64,000 nt of DNA from Bradyrhizobium algeriense. GTDB taxonomy: Bacteria; Pseudomonadota; Alphaproteobacteria; Rhizobiales; Xanthobacteraceae. The translations under genes were made by a program, and so were the position numbers. Below are positions 43,788-52,994 of the stretch, piece after piece; positions within the stretch are counted from its first letter, which is position 1; every line of letters starts with the position of its first letter. The notes beneath the pieces are model-generated. The model was not told where the DNA came from and ran no database searches. It saw only the letters and a list, made by a program, of their open reading frames with translations. The stretch spans positions 1,364,001 to 1,428,000 of the forward strand of contig NZ_JAZHRV010000001.1 of assembly GCF_036924595.1 (NCBI RefSeq). Direction: 5' to 3'.

Positions 43788-44549
43788 ATGGCAACTTCGC
43801 GCGCGCCTCGACACGAAACTTTGGAACGTGGGGACATCTTCTTCCTCTACCGACCTGCGGTCGGAGAGGAGAATCCGACAAGCCTGGTCGACATGCAGCG
43901 GTTCTTCATTGTGCTCAAGCCACAGGGAGAAACTCGCTTTCGCCTGCTTATCGTCGGCCGCAAGCGCTTGCCCAAGGCAGCCGAGCATGAGCGGTTCTGG
44001 GGTTTCGTCGACCATGTGACCGATTCGGCCGACGCGCTGGAGCGCCGCTTGCGGGAAAGCGAATACCAGACACAAACGAGGGGATGACGCCACGCGCCCG
44101 CGGTCCGCCCAGCCGGCGAAGGCGTCTATGCGATTACGCTATTGAACGGTCAACTGCACGTCGCTTACGCGCTGGAACTGCCGAAGCACCCATCCGAGGT
44201 GCAACGCGCTTTCAATATCGCGCCGGAAGCGGGCTTCGCATTGTCGATCAAGAATCCTGAGGCCGGTGCGCCGCCAGGCGCAGGCCTGAGTGAAGAGGAG
44301 AAGCCCGAGTATCCTGAGAAGCTGCAGGAGGAATTTCGCGACCGCCGGTTCGAGCTTGAAGATCTGAGGATGCTCGATTATCCAGGCGCGGAATTCATCC
44401 TTGGTGCGCGAGTGGATCCCGAGCGCGCTTATCACCTGCAACTGCCGAAGGAGGAGGAAGATTATGCCCATGCAGATATCGTCGGCGAATTGCGTATGGC
44501 GACGTCACGCCATCCCGTGAAGCCACTGTTCGAAGGCCGATGGCAATGA
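43788..44549 (+). pseudogene. Conserved hypothetical protein split by an in-frame TGA
   Basis: ATG 43788 (ribosome site gagcggagc). The frame encodes TLERGDIFFLYRPAVGEENP, VDMQRFFIVLKPQGETRFRL, LIVGRKRLPKAAEHERFWGF and ends QTQTRG-stop at 44087. The same frame continues without shift as R-H-A-P-A-V-R-P-A-G-E-G-V-Y-A-I-T-L, then NGQLHVAYALELPKHPSEVQ, SIKNPEAGAPPGAGL, YPEKLQEEFRDRRF and SRHPVKPLFEGRWQ, to 44549. The two halves together match the layout of a roughly 250-residue conserved protein found in Bradyrhizobium. A restart at TTG 44142 is possible but has no ribosome site. Function unknown. Confidence 0.75.
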
Positions 44550-44581
44550 GCGGGCACCCGTACCATATGTCGCGTCAGCCA

Positions 44582-45787
44582 TTAGGCCGGGTTTTTCGCA
44601 ATCCGGTTGGGATCCTCTAAATTTGCGCGATCGATTATGTCTCGGGTTTGCATAGCGATCACGGACTCTTCATCGGTCGGTATCACGCGGACCGCGAAGC
44701 GGCTTTCCCGTGTGGAGATAGAATTGTGCCCGCGCATGTTCGCCTCATCGTCGATTCTGAGGCCCAGCCAATTCAGCCGCGCGCAGATTTGCTTCCGGAT
44801 CTCCGGGCTGTTTTCTCCGATTCCGCCTGTAAACACCAGCAGATCAACTCCGCTCATGCATGTTGCCATAGCCGCGATTTGTTCGGCCACACAGGCGCAG
44901 AACTGATCGATAGCTTCCTTTGCTTTCAGATCGTCGCTCGCGAGCAGGATCCTCATGTCGGACGATATTCCAGAGAGCCCGATCAAGCCCGACCTGTGGT
45001 AAAGGAGTTCTTCGATTTCTGACGCTGACATGTTTTTCGTTTGTTGAAGGTAAAGGACAAGTCCCGGATCGATGGCGCCGCTGCGGGTGGCCATCATCAA
45101 CCCGTCGAGGGGCGTCAGGCTCATCGTGGTATTGACGCTCTTTCCGTTGCGGATAGCACAGAGGCTGGAGCCGCTGCCTAAATGCGCGACGACGACGCGC
45201 GCCTCAACCGAATCGAGGCTCCGCGCGATATATTCGAACGAAAGACCGTGGAATCCGTAGCGGCGAATGCCGTCCGCTTCAAATTCGGCAGGCAACGGAA
45301 ATCGGCGGTAAGTCGGCGGAAGATCGTGGTGGAATGCCGTGTCAAAGCAGGCAACCTGCAACAGCCTTGGTCGGACGGAGATCAGGCTGCGAATGGGATC
45401 AAGACATCCGGGCTGATGAAGCGGGGCTAATGGCGTGAGCGCGTCGAGCGCCTGCAAGACCGCGGAATCAACCAACACAGGAGCAGAGAAGGTCGGCCCG
45501 CCGTGAACGACTCGGTGACCGACTGCTGCCAATTCAGCGTCGCCGAGCAGTGGTTCGATGCGTCCAAGTAACAATGTTGTCAAGGCCGAACTCGAATCGA
45601 CGGATTCGGACGTGTGCTCTTGCAGAACTGTGCTGGCAGCATCCTTGACGATCAATTTGGCTTCCCTGGCGTGCCGATCCAGGCTGCCCTTGCACGCGAG
45701 GGTCAGTTCGGAGCCGGTACCAACTCTGTAAGCAGCAAATTTAATGCTGGATGAACCGGCATTGAGCGCCAGTATCGCTTGCGGCAT
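44582..45787 (-). CDS. ackA: Acetate kinase
   Basis: 401 residues, full length. It interconverts acetyl phosphate plus ADP with acetate plus ATP. Motifs: N-terminal LALNAGSSSIKFAAYRV, AAVGHRVVHGGPTF, the catalytic region CFDTAFHHDLP, YGFHGLSFEYIA with the phosphate-contacting His, VVAHLGSGSSLCAIRNGKSV, and FTGGIGENSPEIR. It lies 9 bp downstream of the phosphoketolase gene on the same strand. The two enzymes form the classical phosphoketolase shunt end: sugar phosphate to acetyl phosphate to acetate and ATP. Confidence 0.97.
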   Translation of the reverse strand: MPQAILALNAGSSSIKFAAYRVGTGSELTLACKGSLDRHAREAKLIVKDAASTVLQEHTSESVDSSSALTTLLLGRIEPLLGDAELAAVGHRVVHGGPTFSAPVLVDSAVLQALDALTPLAPLHQPGCLDPIRSLISVRPRLLQVACFDTAFHHDLPPTYRRFPLPAEFEADGIRRYGFHGLSFEYIARSLDSVEARVVVAHLGSGSSLCAIRNGKSVNTTMSLTPLDGLMMATRSGAIDPGLVLYLQQTKNMSASEIEELLYHRSGLIGLSGISSDMRILLASDDLKAKEAIDQFCACVAEQIAAMATCMSGVDLLVFTGGIGENSPEIRKQICARLNWLGLRIDDEANMRGHNSISTRESRFAVRVIPTDEESVIAMQTRDIIDRANLEDPNRIAKNPA

Positions 45788-45796
45788 CGAGTAATC

Positions 45797-48175
45797 CTAG
45801 TCGATCGTTTCTTTGCTCCGCCAGTGCCAGCCTTGAATTTCGGCCATGTCCTCACCGTGTTCGCGGACATATCGGTGATGCTCGGTGAGCCTCGAGTGGA
45901 ACGCCTGCTTGGCCGACGCGCCTTTTGAGACAAGGCCGGGGACGCGATCGATCGCTTCGATCGCCAGGTGGAATCGATCAAGCTCGTTGAGAACCACCAT
46001 GTCGAACGGGGTCGTCGTCGTGCCCTTCTCGCGGAAGCCGCGAACATGGATATTGTCATGGTTGGCGCGGTTGTAGGTGAGACGATGGATCATGTAGGGA
46101 TAGCCGTGGTAGGCGAAGATCACCGGCCTGTTGCGGGTGAAGAGTCTATCGAATTCTTTATCGGAAAGGCCATGAGGATGCTGCTCACGTGGTTGCAGCG
46201 CCATCAGATCGACCACGTTGACGACGCGGACTTTCATGTCTGGAAATGCATCGCGCAGCAGTGAGACGGCGGCCAGCGTTTCCAACGTCGGGATATCGCC
46301 GGCGCATGCCATTACCACGTCGGGTTCGTCTGTTTCTTCTGTCCCCGCCCAGCTCCAAATGCCGATGCCGGCAGCACAGTGCGCTTCGGCTTCCGCCATC
46401 GACAGCCATTGCGGCGCCGGTTGCTTTCCAGCCACGATGACGTTGATGCGGTCATAGGTCCGCAGGCAGTGGTCGGTCACACATAGAAGGGAGTTAGCAT
46501 CGGGCGGAAGATAGATGCGAACGATATCCGCATCCTTGTTAGCCACTAGGTCGACGAAACCAGGGTCCTGATGACTGAAGCCATTGTGATCTTGCCGCCA
46601 TACATGTGAACTGAGCAAATAATTCAAGGAAGCGATCGGCTGCCGCCATGGCAACGTGCGCGACACTTCGAGCCATTTCGCATGTTGATTGAACATGGAA
46701 TCGACAATGTGAACGAACGCTTCGTAGCAATTGAATAACCCATGTCGACCAGTGAGGAGGTAACCTTCGAGCCATCCCTGACAAAGGTGCTCGCTCAGCA
46801 CCTCCATGACCCGGCCATCCCGGCCGAGATGGACATCGTAGGGTTCGATATCTTCCATCCACACCCGCTCGGTCGCCTCGAATACCGCATCGAGCCGGTT
46901 TGACGAGGTCTCGTCGGGTCCCATAAGCCGGAATGTTCTGGCTTCGGCGTTGAGCTCGATCACGTCGCGGAGATAATTGCCCATGACGCGCGTGGCCTCT
47001 TCGGGCCCGGCGCCCGGGGAGGGTACCTCGATGGCGTGTTGACGATAATCCGGTAATTCGAGCTTTCGTTTTAATGTCCCGCCATTAGCGTGCGGATTTG
47101 CGCTCATGCGATGGCTGCCGGTCGGAGCCAAAGCCTGCAACTCGCCAACGAGCCGTCCGCTCTCATCGAACAGGGTATCCGGCTGATAGCTCCGCATCCA
47201 ATTCTCCAGAATGTCTAGATGCGTCGGATTGGTTCGTACGCCGTCGACCGGCACCTGGTGGGCGCGCCAAAAACCCTCAACCTTCTTGCCATCGACGTCT
47301 TTCGGGCCGGTCCACCCCTTAGGACTACGCAACACGATCATTGGCCAGCGCGGGCGCTGCCGTCTGCCCCCATTCCTTGCACTGATTTGAATTTCCCGGA
47401 TCCGATCAAACGCCTCATCAAGCGTTTGTGCCATCTTCTGGTGCATTTCGCTCGGTTCGCTTCCCTCCACGAACAGCGGATCATGACCGTATCCGCTCAA
47501 CAGCTGATCCAGTTCGTCGGTTGGCAGGCGTGCGAGGATCGTCGGGTTGGCGATTTTGTAGCCGTTGAGATGCAGGATCGGCAGGACAGCCCCGTCTCGA
47601 GCGGGATTGAGAAACTTGTTGGAGTGCCATGATGCGGCGAGCGGACCGGTTTCGGCTTCGCCGTCCCCGATCACACAGGCGACCACGAGATCCGGATTGT
47701 CGAAGGCGGCGCCGTAAGCGTGTACGAGCGCGTAGCCCAACTCACCTCCTTCATGAATAGAACCGGGGGTCTCCGGTGCGGCATGGCTTGGAATTCCACC
47801 GGGAAAGGAAAACTGCCGGAAGAGCTTTCGCAGGCCGTCGGTATCTTGCGTAATGTCGGGGTAGATTTCGCTGTAGGTGCCTTCGAGATAGGTGTTGGCA
47901 ACCATGCCCGGTCCGCCGTGCCCGGGACCGCATATATAGATCATGTCGAGATTGCGGGCGCGTATGACGCGATTCAAATGGGCATAGATGAAGTTCAGCC
48001 CCGGTGTCGTGCCCCAGTGCCCGAGCAAACGGGGTTTGATATGCGTAGGTTGCAGACGCTCGCGAAGTAGAGGATTGTCGAGCAGATAGATCTGCCCGAC
48101 GGACAGATAGTTCGCCGCGCGCCAGTAGCGATCAAGTTGCCCGAGTTCGCTGGTTGTATTCGCGGGTTGATGCAC
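45797..48175 (-). CDS. xfp: Xylulose-5-phosphate/fructose-6-phosphate phosphoketolase
   Basis: 792 residues, full length. It cleaves xylulose 5-phosphate (or fructose 6-phosphate) with phosphate into acetyl phosphate and an aldose phosphate, using thiamine diphosphate. Motifs: [59 protein letters not shown], the ThDP/Mg2+ motif [98 protein letters not shown]. It is first in a two-gene unit with ackA. Confidence 0.97.
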   Translation of the reverse strand: MHQPANTTSELGQLDRYWRAANYLSVGQIYLLDNPLLRERLQPTHIKPRLLGHWGTTPGLNFIYAHLNRVIRARNLDMIYICGPGHGGPGMVANTYLEGTYSEIYPDITQDTDGLRKLFRQFSFPGGIPSHAAPETPGSIHEGGELGYALVHAYGAAFDNPDLVVACVIGDGEAETGPLAASWHSNKFLNPARDGAVLPILHLNGYKIANPTILARLPTDELDQLLSGYGHDPLFVEGSEPSEMHQKMAQTLDEAFDRIREIQISARNGGRRQRPRWPMIVLRSPKGWTGPKDVDGKKVEGFWRAHQVPVDGVRTNPTHLDILENWMRSYQPDTLFDESGRLVGELQALAPTGSHRMSANPHANGGTLKRKLELPDYRQHAIEVPSPGAGPEEATRVMGNYLRDVIELNAEARTFRLMGPDETSSNRLDAVFEATERVWMEDIEPYDVHLGRDGRVMEVLSEHLCQGWLEGYLLTGRHGLFNCYEAFVHIVDSMFNQHAKWLEVSRTLPWRQPIASLNYLLSSHVWRQDHNGFSHQDPGFVDLVANKDADIVRIYLPPDANSLLCVTDHCLRTYDRINVIVAGKQPAPQWLSMAEAEAHCAAGIGIWSWAGTEETDEPDVVMACAGDIPTLETLAAVSLLRDAFPDMKVRVVNVVDLMALQPREQHPHGLSDKEFDRLFTRNRPVIFAYHGYPYMIHRLTYNRANHDNIHVRGFREKGTTTTPFDMVVLNELDRFHLAIEAIDRVPGLVSKGASAKQAFHSRLTEHHRYVREHGEDMAEIQGWHWRSKETID

Positions 48176-48460
48176 CGTCCAATCCCTTAGGTGCTACTAC
48201 AAACCTGAAGATCACGTTGCTTCAATCGAATGTGAGGCCGTAGGTTCCGCTCATAAGGAAGTGTAGCGAGGTCCGTCTGCGGCTCAGGATGACTTGATCC
48301 GATGAGCGAGTTCCCCGAAAGAATAGCGAGGTGAAGCCGCACCGTCAGAAGACCTTCTCGCTGGATGCCGCTGCCGAGGCGCTCGCCTCGGCCGAAGGGG
48401 GGCATTTGGTCGGCAAGGTCGTGCTGACGGTCGGATGACCGGGCGCCCGGTGCACCAGCT

Positions 48461-49540
48461 TCAGATCGATGCAACTTGATGGAAGTGTCCACCCCTCACG
48501 ATGTGCAGTGCAGTCACGGCCGCCATATTGTCGCCCCTTGAGTCCCACCGTACCGGCGTGGGGTAGGCGATCCCGGTTCGATTGATACCTCTCAGGCACT
48601 CCAACACGCCGGCTCGAACCAACGCGCCGCGCCTCGCAGCCGCGCAGATAGCTTCAACGACCGTCATCGTGGCATCGAAGGAATTGACCGCATAGTTCGT
48701 GATCGGACCGAATTGACGTTCGTATCGCATGGCGAAGTCGCTTGAGCCGGCCACCTTGCCGATCTCCGGACAAGCCGACAGCACAATCACGCCTTCGCCT
48801 TCCGTCGCCGAACGGCCGGCCGGCACAAGGAAATTTCCGACATCCCAGCATCCGTCGCCGGCCGCAAACAGCTGCATGTAGCGCTGGGTCCGCATTTCCT
48901 TGAGCAGAGGCGCTCCCTCAAATGTGCCGCCATAGAATACAAGGTCGGCATCTCCGGAAAATCCGTTCACTAATGCGACAAAGTCTTCACAGCCCTCGCT
49001 AACTTGATGATGGTTGATAACGGTTCCGCCCACCGCTTTCCACGCAGTAACGAATTGCGCGCTCATGCTGGAGCCGTAAACCGTTTGCGTCTCGACGACG
49101 ATCGCGCTCGCTTTTTGCCGTTCGTCGCGCAGGTACCGGGTGATCGCCGCTGCTGTGACGTCGTCCCGGTTAGTGAAGCGGAAGACGTTGGTCCATCCTG
49201 ATTCGGTCAGTTTTGGGTTTGAAACGATCGGCGCAACGAGTGGCAGGCTACGTTCCAGATAAATAGGCGCGGTCGCCAGCGTCACGTTGCTGTTATAATG
49301 CCCTATGATCGCGAGAACGGCATCATCATCCGCAAAGCGGTGGGCGATCGTTCGGCCTTCCTCTGGATCAACGGCATCATCCAGCACCCATGCCTCGAGG
49401 CGGATTCCAGCGGCGTTGCTAGTCTCGTTCGCCTCAACAACAGCGATTCCGGCCGCCTGCATCATCTCGCGACCAAGTGGGGCTCCTCGTCCCGAAAGAG
49501 GCGCACCGATGCCAATCTTGCACAGTCGGGACGTTTGCAT
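48461..49540 (-). CDS. Branched-chain amino-acid-type binding protein without signal peptide
   Basis: 359 residues from ATG 49540 (MQTSRLCKIGIGAPLSGRGA; the frame runs 6 codons further). The type I periplasmic binding fold is intact: AHRFADDDAVLAIIGHYNSN, VTLATAPIYLERSLPLVAPI, TNVFRFTNRDDVTAAAITRY, ADLVFYGGTFEGAPLLKEMR, YAVNSFDATMTVVEAI and RTGIAYPTPVRWDSRGDN. No hydrophobic signal or membrane span is present, so it may act in the cytoplasm as a ligand sensor, or a signal sequence has been lost. No ABC permease genes are near. The start is 200 bp from the greA gene, same strand; the xfp gene begins 286 bp after its end. Confidence 0.85.
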   Translation of the reverse strand: MQTSRLCKIGIGAPLSGRGAPLGREMMQAAGIAVVEANETSNAAGIRLEAWVLDDAVDPEEGRTIAHRFADDDAVLAIIGHYNSNVTLATAPIYLERSLPLVAPIVSNPKLTESGWTNVFRFTNRDDVTAAAITRYLRDERQKASAIVVETQTVYGSSMSAQFVTAWKAVGGTVINHHQVSEGCEDFVALVNGFSGDADLVFYGGTFEGAPLLKEMRTQRYMQLFAAGDGCWDVGNFLVPAGRSATEGEGVIVLSACPEIGKVAGSSDFAMRYERQFGPITNYAVNSFDATMTVVEAICAAARRGALVRAGVLECLRGINRTGIAYPTPVRWDSRGDNMAAVTALHIVRGGHFHQVASI

Positions 49541-49739
49541 TGCCGATCCTCTAATCAAGGGAACAAGCAGACATCGAGCTTGGCGAAAAGCTTCAAAACA
49601 CGAGGCGACGGTAAGGACTAGCGCAGGACAGGCGCGGGTTTACGTCGATGAGCCGCAATGAACATCCGTGTCGAGGTCGCGAGCGGGAACTGAACCGATC
49701 AGTTTGATGCTGGGCCGCACCCGGTCCAATGGCTGGGCC

Positions 49740-50240
49740 TCAACGCCATTCCACTTTGCGGATCTTAAAGGCTCTGGCGCCTCCAGGCGTCAGGACCTCA
49801 ATGCTCATGCCTTTGGTCTTTCCGATTAATGCGCGGGCAAGCGGCGAAAAAATCGAAATCTTGCGCTTCTTTGCGTCCGCCTCGGGCTCACCAACGATCT
49901 GCCAAACCCGCTTCTCGTCGGTATCCTCGTCGATGACGGTCACTGTGGCGCCGAATTTGACGGTGTCGCCGGAGAGCTTCGATATGTCGATTACTTCGGC
50001 GCGGGCAAGCTTGTCCTGAAGTTCTGCGATGCGTGCCTCGTTGCCTTCCTGCTCGAATTTGGCGGCTTGGTACTCCGCATTCTCGGGCAGGTTGGGATCA
50101 TCCGCGAGTGCATCCTTGATGCGTTCGTTGATGCGCGGGCGATCGACCTGGACGCGGCGCCTCAGTTCGTCTTGCAGACCGGCGTAACCCTCGGCTGTCG
50201 TGGGCAGCTTCTGAATCGGTGTTTCGATATCGTCATTCAT
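49740..50240 (-). CDS. greA: GreA/GreB-type transcription elongation factor
   Basis: 166 residues. N-terminal coiled coil: [40 protein letters not shown] with the E-N-A-E-Y tip, and [21 protein letters not shown]-terminal FKBP-like domain: [40 protein letters not shown] and [20 protein letters not shown]. The [11 protein letters not shown] tip has the two acidic residues needed for transcript cleavage. It rescues arrested RNA polymerase. Rhizobia carry several Gre paralogues; the standard greA may lie elsewhere, so the name is tentative. Confidence 0.92.
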   Translation of the reverse strand: MNDDIETPIQKLPTTAEGYAGLQDELRRRVQVDRPRINERIKDALADDPNLPENAEYQAAKFEQEGNEARIAELQDKLARAEVIDISKLSGDTVKFGATVTVIDEDTDEKRVWQIVGEPEADAKKRKISIFSPLARALIGKTKGMSIEVLTPGGARAFKIRKVEWR

Positions 50241-50451
50241 TGGGCCTGTGCCTAGGTCCGAGGTGGGACGTGCATGCGCACGTTCCCCGCCACGCCCTTC
50301 GGATGGATCCCCTTGGCGCTACCGAGCAGGGGAACAGCAGCGGATCAGCGCTTGCCTCCCCCAACTGTCGCAGGAATACAATGTTCCGCTTTTGCAGGGC
50401 TATCTTAGGTCGGAACCAGTATTGTTGACGCCGCTGCCGCCGGCTCGACGG

Positions 50452-50892
50452 TCATGGCCCCGCCAGCGCCTCAGTGGCTTCGGGCGAACTCCTGCTTTCG
50501 TCCGTTTTGCCGAACTTCGAGTTCGCCGGCAGTTGCAGGACGGTCGCGCGCTGACCCTCGCTGAGCTTTGTCACGAGAACTATCCTGCCGTTGGCAAGCT
50601 CCAGCGCGTCATGATGCATGCGCGGTTGGCAGACATCGATTCGTCGAAACCGGGCAAGTCGTTCGCCTTGCATGCCAAACCGGAAGCTCGGCAGGAGGCG
50701 AGCGAAGGCGTGGGCGGTCTCGATTTCGCGCTCGAAAACGAGTTCGGTGCCTGGGAGAAGGCAGACTGCCACTCCCGGCTCGCCCGCCGCCGTGAAGCCG
50801 CGCGTTTCGGTTCCGGGGAAACTGGTTGAAATTAATCGGTCGCCTGCCTTGGCCGCCCGCGACCTGACAGCGTGAAGGCTATAATCGCACAT
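50452..50892 (-). CDS. Conserved hypothetical protein (MCDYSLH type)
   Basis: 146 residues from ATG 50892 (the frame opens at 50964, but MCDYSLHAVRSRAAKAGDRL is the conserved start; ggggagaat precedes). Other blocks: TETRGFTAAGEPGVAVCLLP, GTELVFEREIETA, FGMQGERLARFRRIDVCQPR and MHHDALELANGRIVLVTKLS. No catalytic motif is evident. The same family is seen in other alphaproteobacteria to my knowledge. The C-terminal 20 residues are divergent. Confidence 0.75.
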   Translation of the reverse strand: MCDYSLHAVRSRAAKAGDRLISTSFPGTETRGFTAAGEPGVAVCLLPGTELVFEREIETAHAFARLLPSFRFGMQGERLARFRRIDVCQPRMHHDALELANGRIVLVTKLSEGQRATVLQLPANSKFGKTDESRSSPEATEALAGP

Positions 50893-50973
50893 CGGGCATT
50901 CTCCCCTAGAGGCGAATAAACGTCTGCGGCGAAAAATAGTTTCGCAATCTGCGGAAACGGACATGCAATGCGG

Positions 50974-51753
50974 TCACACTTGTCGCTCGACGAGCATCTT
51001 TTTGATCTCCGCGATGGCCTTGGCGGGGTTGAGATCTTTCGGGCAGACCTTGGCGCAATTCATGATGGTGTGGCAGCGGTAGAGGCGGAACGGGTCCTCA
51101 AGATTATCGAGCCGCTCGCCGCTTCCCTCGTCGCGGCTGTCCATGATCCAGCGGTGCGCTTGCAGCAGGGCTGCTGGCCCGAGGAAGCGCTCGCTGGTCC
51201 ACCAATAGCTGGGACACCCGGTACTGCAGCAAGCGCAAAGAATGCATTCGTAGAGGCCGTCGAGCTTGGCGCGGTCGCTGGGCGATTGTTTCCATTCTTT
51301 TTCAGGCATCGGTGTGACTGTCTTGAGCCACGGCTCAATCGAAGCGTACTGGGCGTAGAAATTGCCAAGATCGGGAACGAGATCCTTGATTACCGGAAGA
51401 TGCGGCAGCGGATAGACCCGGACCACGCCCTTGATTGCATCCGTCGCCATGGTGCAGGCGAGCGTGTTGGTGCCGTCGATGTTCATCGAGCACGAGCCGC
51501 AGATTCCCTCGCCGCAGGAACGGCGGAAGGTGAGGGTCGGATCGATGACGTTCTTGATCCAGATCAGCGCGTCGAGCACCATCGGCCCGCAATCGTCGAG
51601 ATCGACGAAGTAGGTGTCCATGCGTGGGTTCCTCCCATCGTCGGGATTCCAACGATAGACGCGGTACTCGCGTGGATCCCGTGCGCCCGCCGGCCGAGCC
51701 CACGTCTTACCTGCGCCGATCTTCGAGTTATTGGGAAGTGTGAATTGGACCAT
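50974..51753 (-). CDS. sdhB: Succinate dehydrogenase iron-sulfur subunit (paralogue)
   Basis: 259 residues from ATG 51753 (the longer frame to 51846 lacks homology). It has all three iron-sulfur binding clusters: [20 protein letters not shown] with a following Cys for [2Fe-2S], [16 protein letters not shown] for [4Fe-4S], and [17 protein letters not shown] for [3Fe-4S]. The start [18 protein letters not shown] is typical of rhizobial SdhB. No sdhC, sdhD or sdhA is adjacent, so it is an extra copy or moved gene. It sits after the glycosylase gene with only 26 bp between, so it is likely in the same transcript. Confidence 0.95.
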   Translation of the reverse strand: MVQFTLPNNSKIGAGKTWARPAGARDPREYRVYRWNPDDGRNPRMDTYFVDLDDCGPMVLDALIWIKNVIDPTLTFRRSCGEGICGSCSMNIDGTNTLACTMATDAIKGVVRVYPLPHLPVIKDLVPDLGNFYAQYASIEPWLKTVTPMPEKEWKQSPSDRAKLDGLYECILCACCSTGCPSYWWTSERFLGPAALLQAHRWIMDSRDEGSGERLDNLEDPFRLYRCHTIMNCAKVCPKDLNPAKAIAEIKKMLVERQV

Positions 51754-51779
51754 CAGCGCCTCGTCGAGAGCTTCAAGCG

Positions 51780-52343
51780 CTACTTGAATCCAGACAACCC
51801 CGATTCTTTCCAGGCTCGCCGTAAGTCGGCGACCGTCTGACGCCAAGCGTCGCCGCTTCTCCCGCCGAAGCGGCGGACGTAGGCCGGGTGGAAAGTGATC
51901 TGCAGCGGATGGCCTTCAAATTGGCGCTTTGCCTTGCGGGCCGTTTGAATCGACTGCGACTCGCCGAATAGGCGGGCCGCCGTGCTGCCAAGGGCAACGA
52001 TCACGCTCGGCTTGGAACGTCGGATGTCAGTTAGCACCGCTGCACCATAGCACTGGATTTCCTCAGTCGTTGGGCTGCGATTGCGTGGCTTGCGGTCTTT
52101 GGAATGTTCGATGGGCCGAAATGGAATGACATTTGCCAAACGGAGCTGGCCAGGGTCGATCCCACTCTCCTCCAGCATCTTGCGCAATGCGTTGCCGGCC
52201 GGCCCGACGAAAGGCTTGCCCTGCGCGGCTTCCTCGCCGCCTGGCGCTTCACCAACCAAGTATAGCCGCGGTCGCCGGAAAAGACCTTCAGGCGCGACAC
52301 GACGGTGATCGAGAAGTTTGTTTGCGGCACTTGTCTCGGCCAT
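51780..52343 (-). CDS. Uracil-DNA glycosylase superfamily protein lacking Fe-S cysteines
   Basis: 187 residues from ATG 52343. Motif 1 is [20 protein letters not shown], where G-E-A-P-G and the following acidic pair match family 4/5 and UdgX enzymes. Then [20 protein letters not shown], an E-I-x-C-Y block, [15 protein letters not shown] and [13 protein letters not shown], the C-terminal H-P-x-x-x-R. Families 4 and 5 bind a 4Fe-4S cluster through four Cys; only one Cys (IQCYG) is seen here, and the N-terminal Cys pair region is missing. The enzyme may excise uracil or have a different activity. It is followed by sdhB and preceded by the rhodanese gene. Confidence 0.8.
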   Translation of the reverse strand: MAETSAANKLLDHRRVAPEGLFRRPRLYLVGEAPGGEEAAQGKPFVGPAGNALRKMLEESGIDPGQLRLANVIPFRPIEHSKDRKPRNRSPTTEEIQCYGAAVLTDIRRSKPSVIVALGSTAARLFGESQSIQTARKAKRQFEGHPLQITFHPAYVRRFGGRSGDAWRQTVADLRRAWKESGLSGFK

Positions 52344-52379
52344 CGGTTCCGGCACTCGCCAAGCCAAAAGGTACCTTGC

Positions 52380-52703
52380 TCAGCCGGCTTCGGTTCGCAG
52401 GCTCGCTTTCTGCCAGTCGGCTTTGCCGGCCTTGTAGTCGAATACTTTGGTGTAACCCAGCCGATCCAAATGTTCAGCAGCCTGAGGCGACAGCTGACAC
52501 TCGCCATCAGCGCAATAGACAACCACCGGGACATTCTTGTCGGGAATTGCATTCTGGACGTGCTCGTCGAATGCTTCATCGAAGGGAACGTTGATTGCTC
52601 CGGGCAGATGCCCTTTTCGAAAATTCGGCTCCGGAAGCACTTCGACGATGCTGGCATGTCGCCGCATCAGCGACCGTACCTGCTCACGAGAAATTTCCTG
52701 CAT
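52380..52703 (-). CDS. Rhodanese-like protein
   Basis: 107 residues from ATG 52703 (ribosome site aggagag). Single rhodanese domain: MQEISREQVRSLMRRHASIV, EVLPEPNFRKGHLPGAINVP and the active-site loop VVYCADGECQLSPQAAEHLD, followed by GYTKVFDYKAGKADWQKASL. The active Cys is the first residue of the C-A-D-G-E-C loop, a second Cys follows. It may transfer sulfur or regulate by persulfide formation. Confidence 0.9.
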   Translation of the reverse strand: MQEISREQVRSLMRRHASIVEVLPEPNFRKGHLPGAINVPFDEAFDEHVQNAIPDKNVPVVVYCADGECQLSPQAAEHLDRLGYTKVFDYKAGKADWQKASLRTEAG

Positions 52704-52994
52704 CGTTGCTCTCCTGGCACGCTCTTTTACGGGCAACTCGTCGCCAAAAGAACGGTTCCGTCGTCGTTTGGAACTTCGCCTTCAACATAGCGGTTGCGGG
52801 ACTGCGAGGAGGATGAGGAAGCAGCGCAGCGCAATATCGGCCAGCCGTGGCCATCGCCCTGGCGGCCGCGATCAATGCTGCGATGGAACCCGACCGAGAG
52901 GCCTTCCGGGCTTAGCGCGATGAGGCCCTTGTCGAGCAAGTGTCGTTTGATCATTCCATCCTTCCATACCACATCTAAATCAAGGAGCCCGGCT

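Noticed and set aside
44646..44657. Another TGCATAG-like match (GGTTTGCATAGC)
   Set aside because: It lies inside the ackA coding region, where codon constraints explain it; not counted among the promoter elements.
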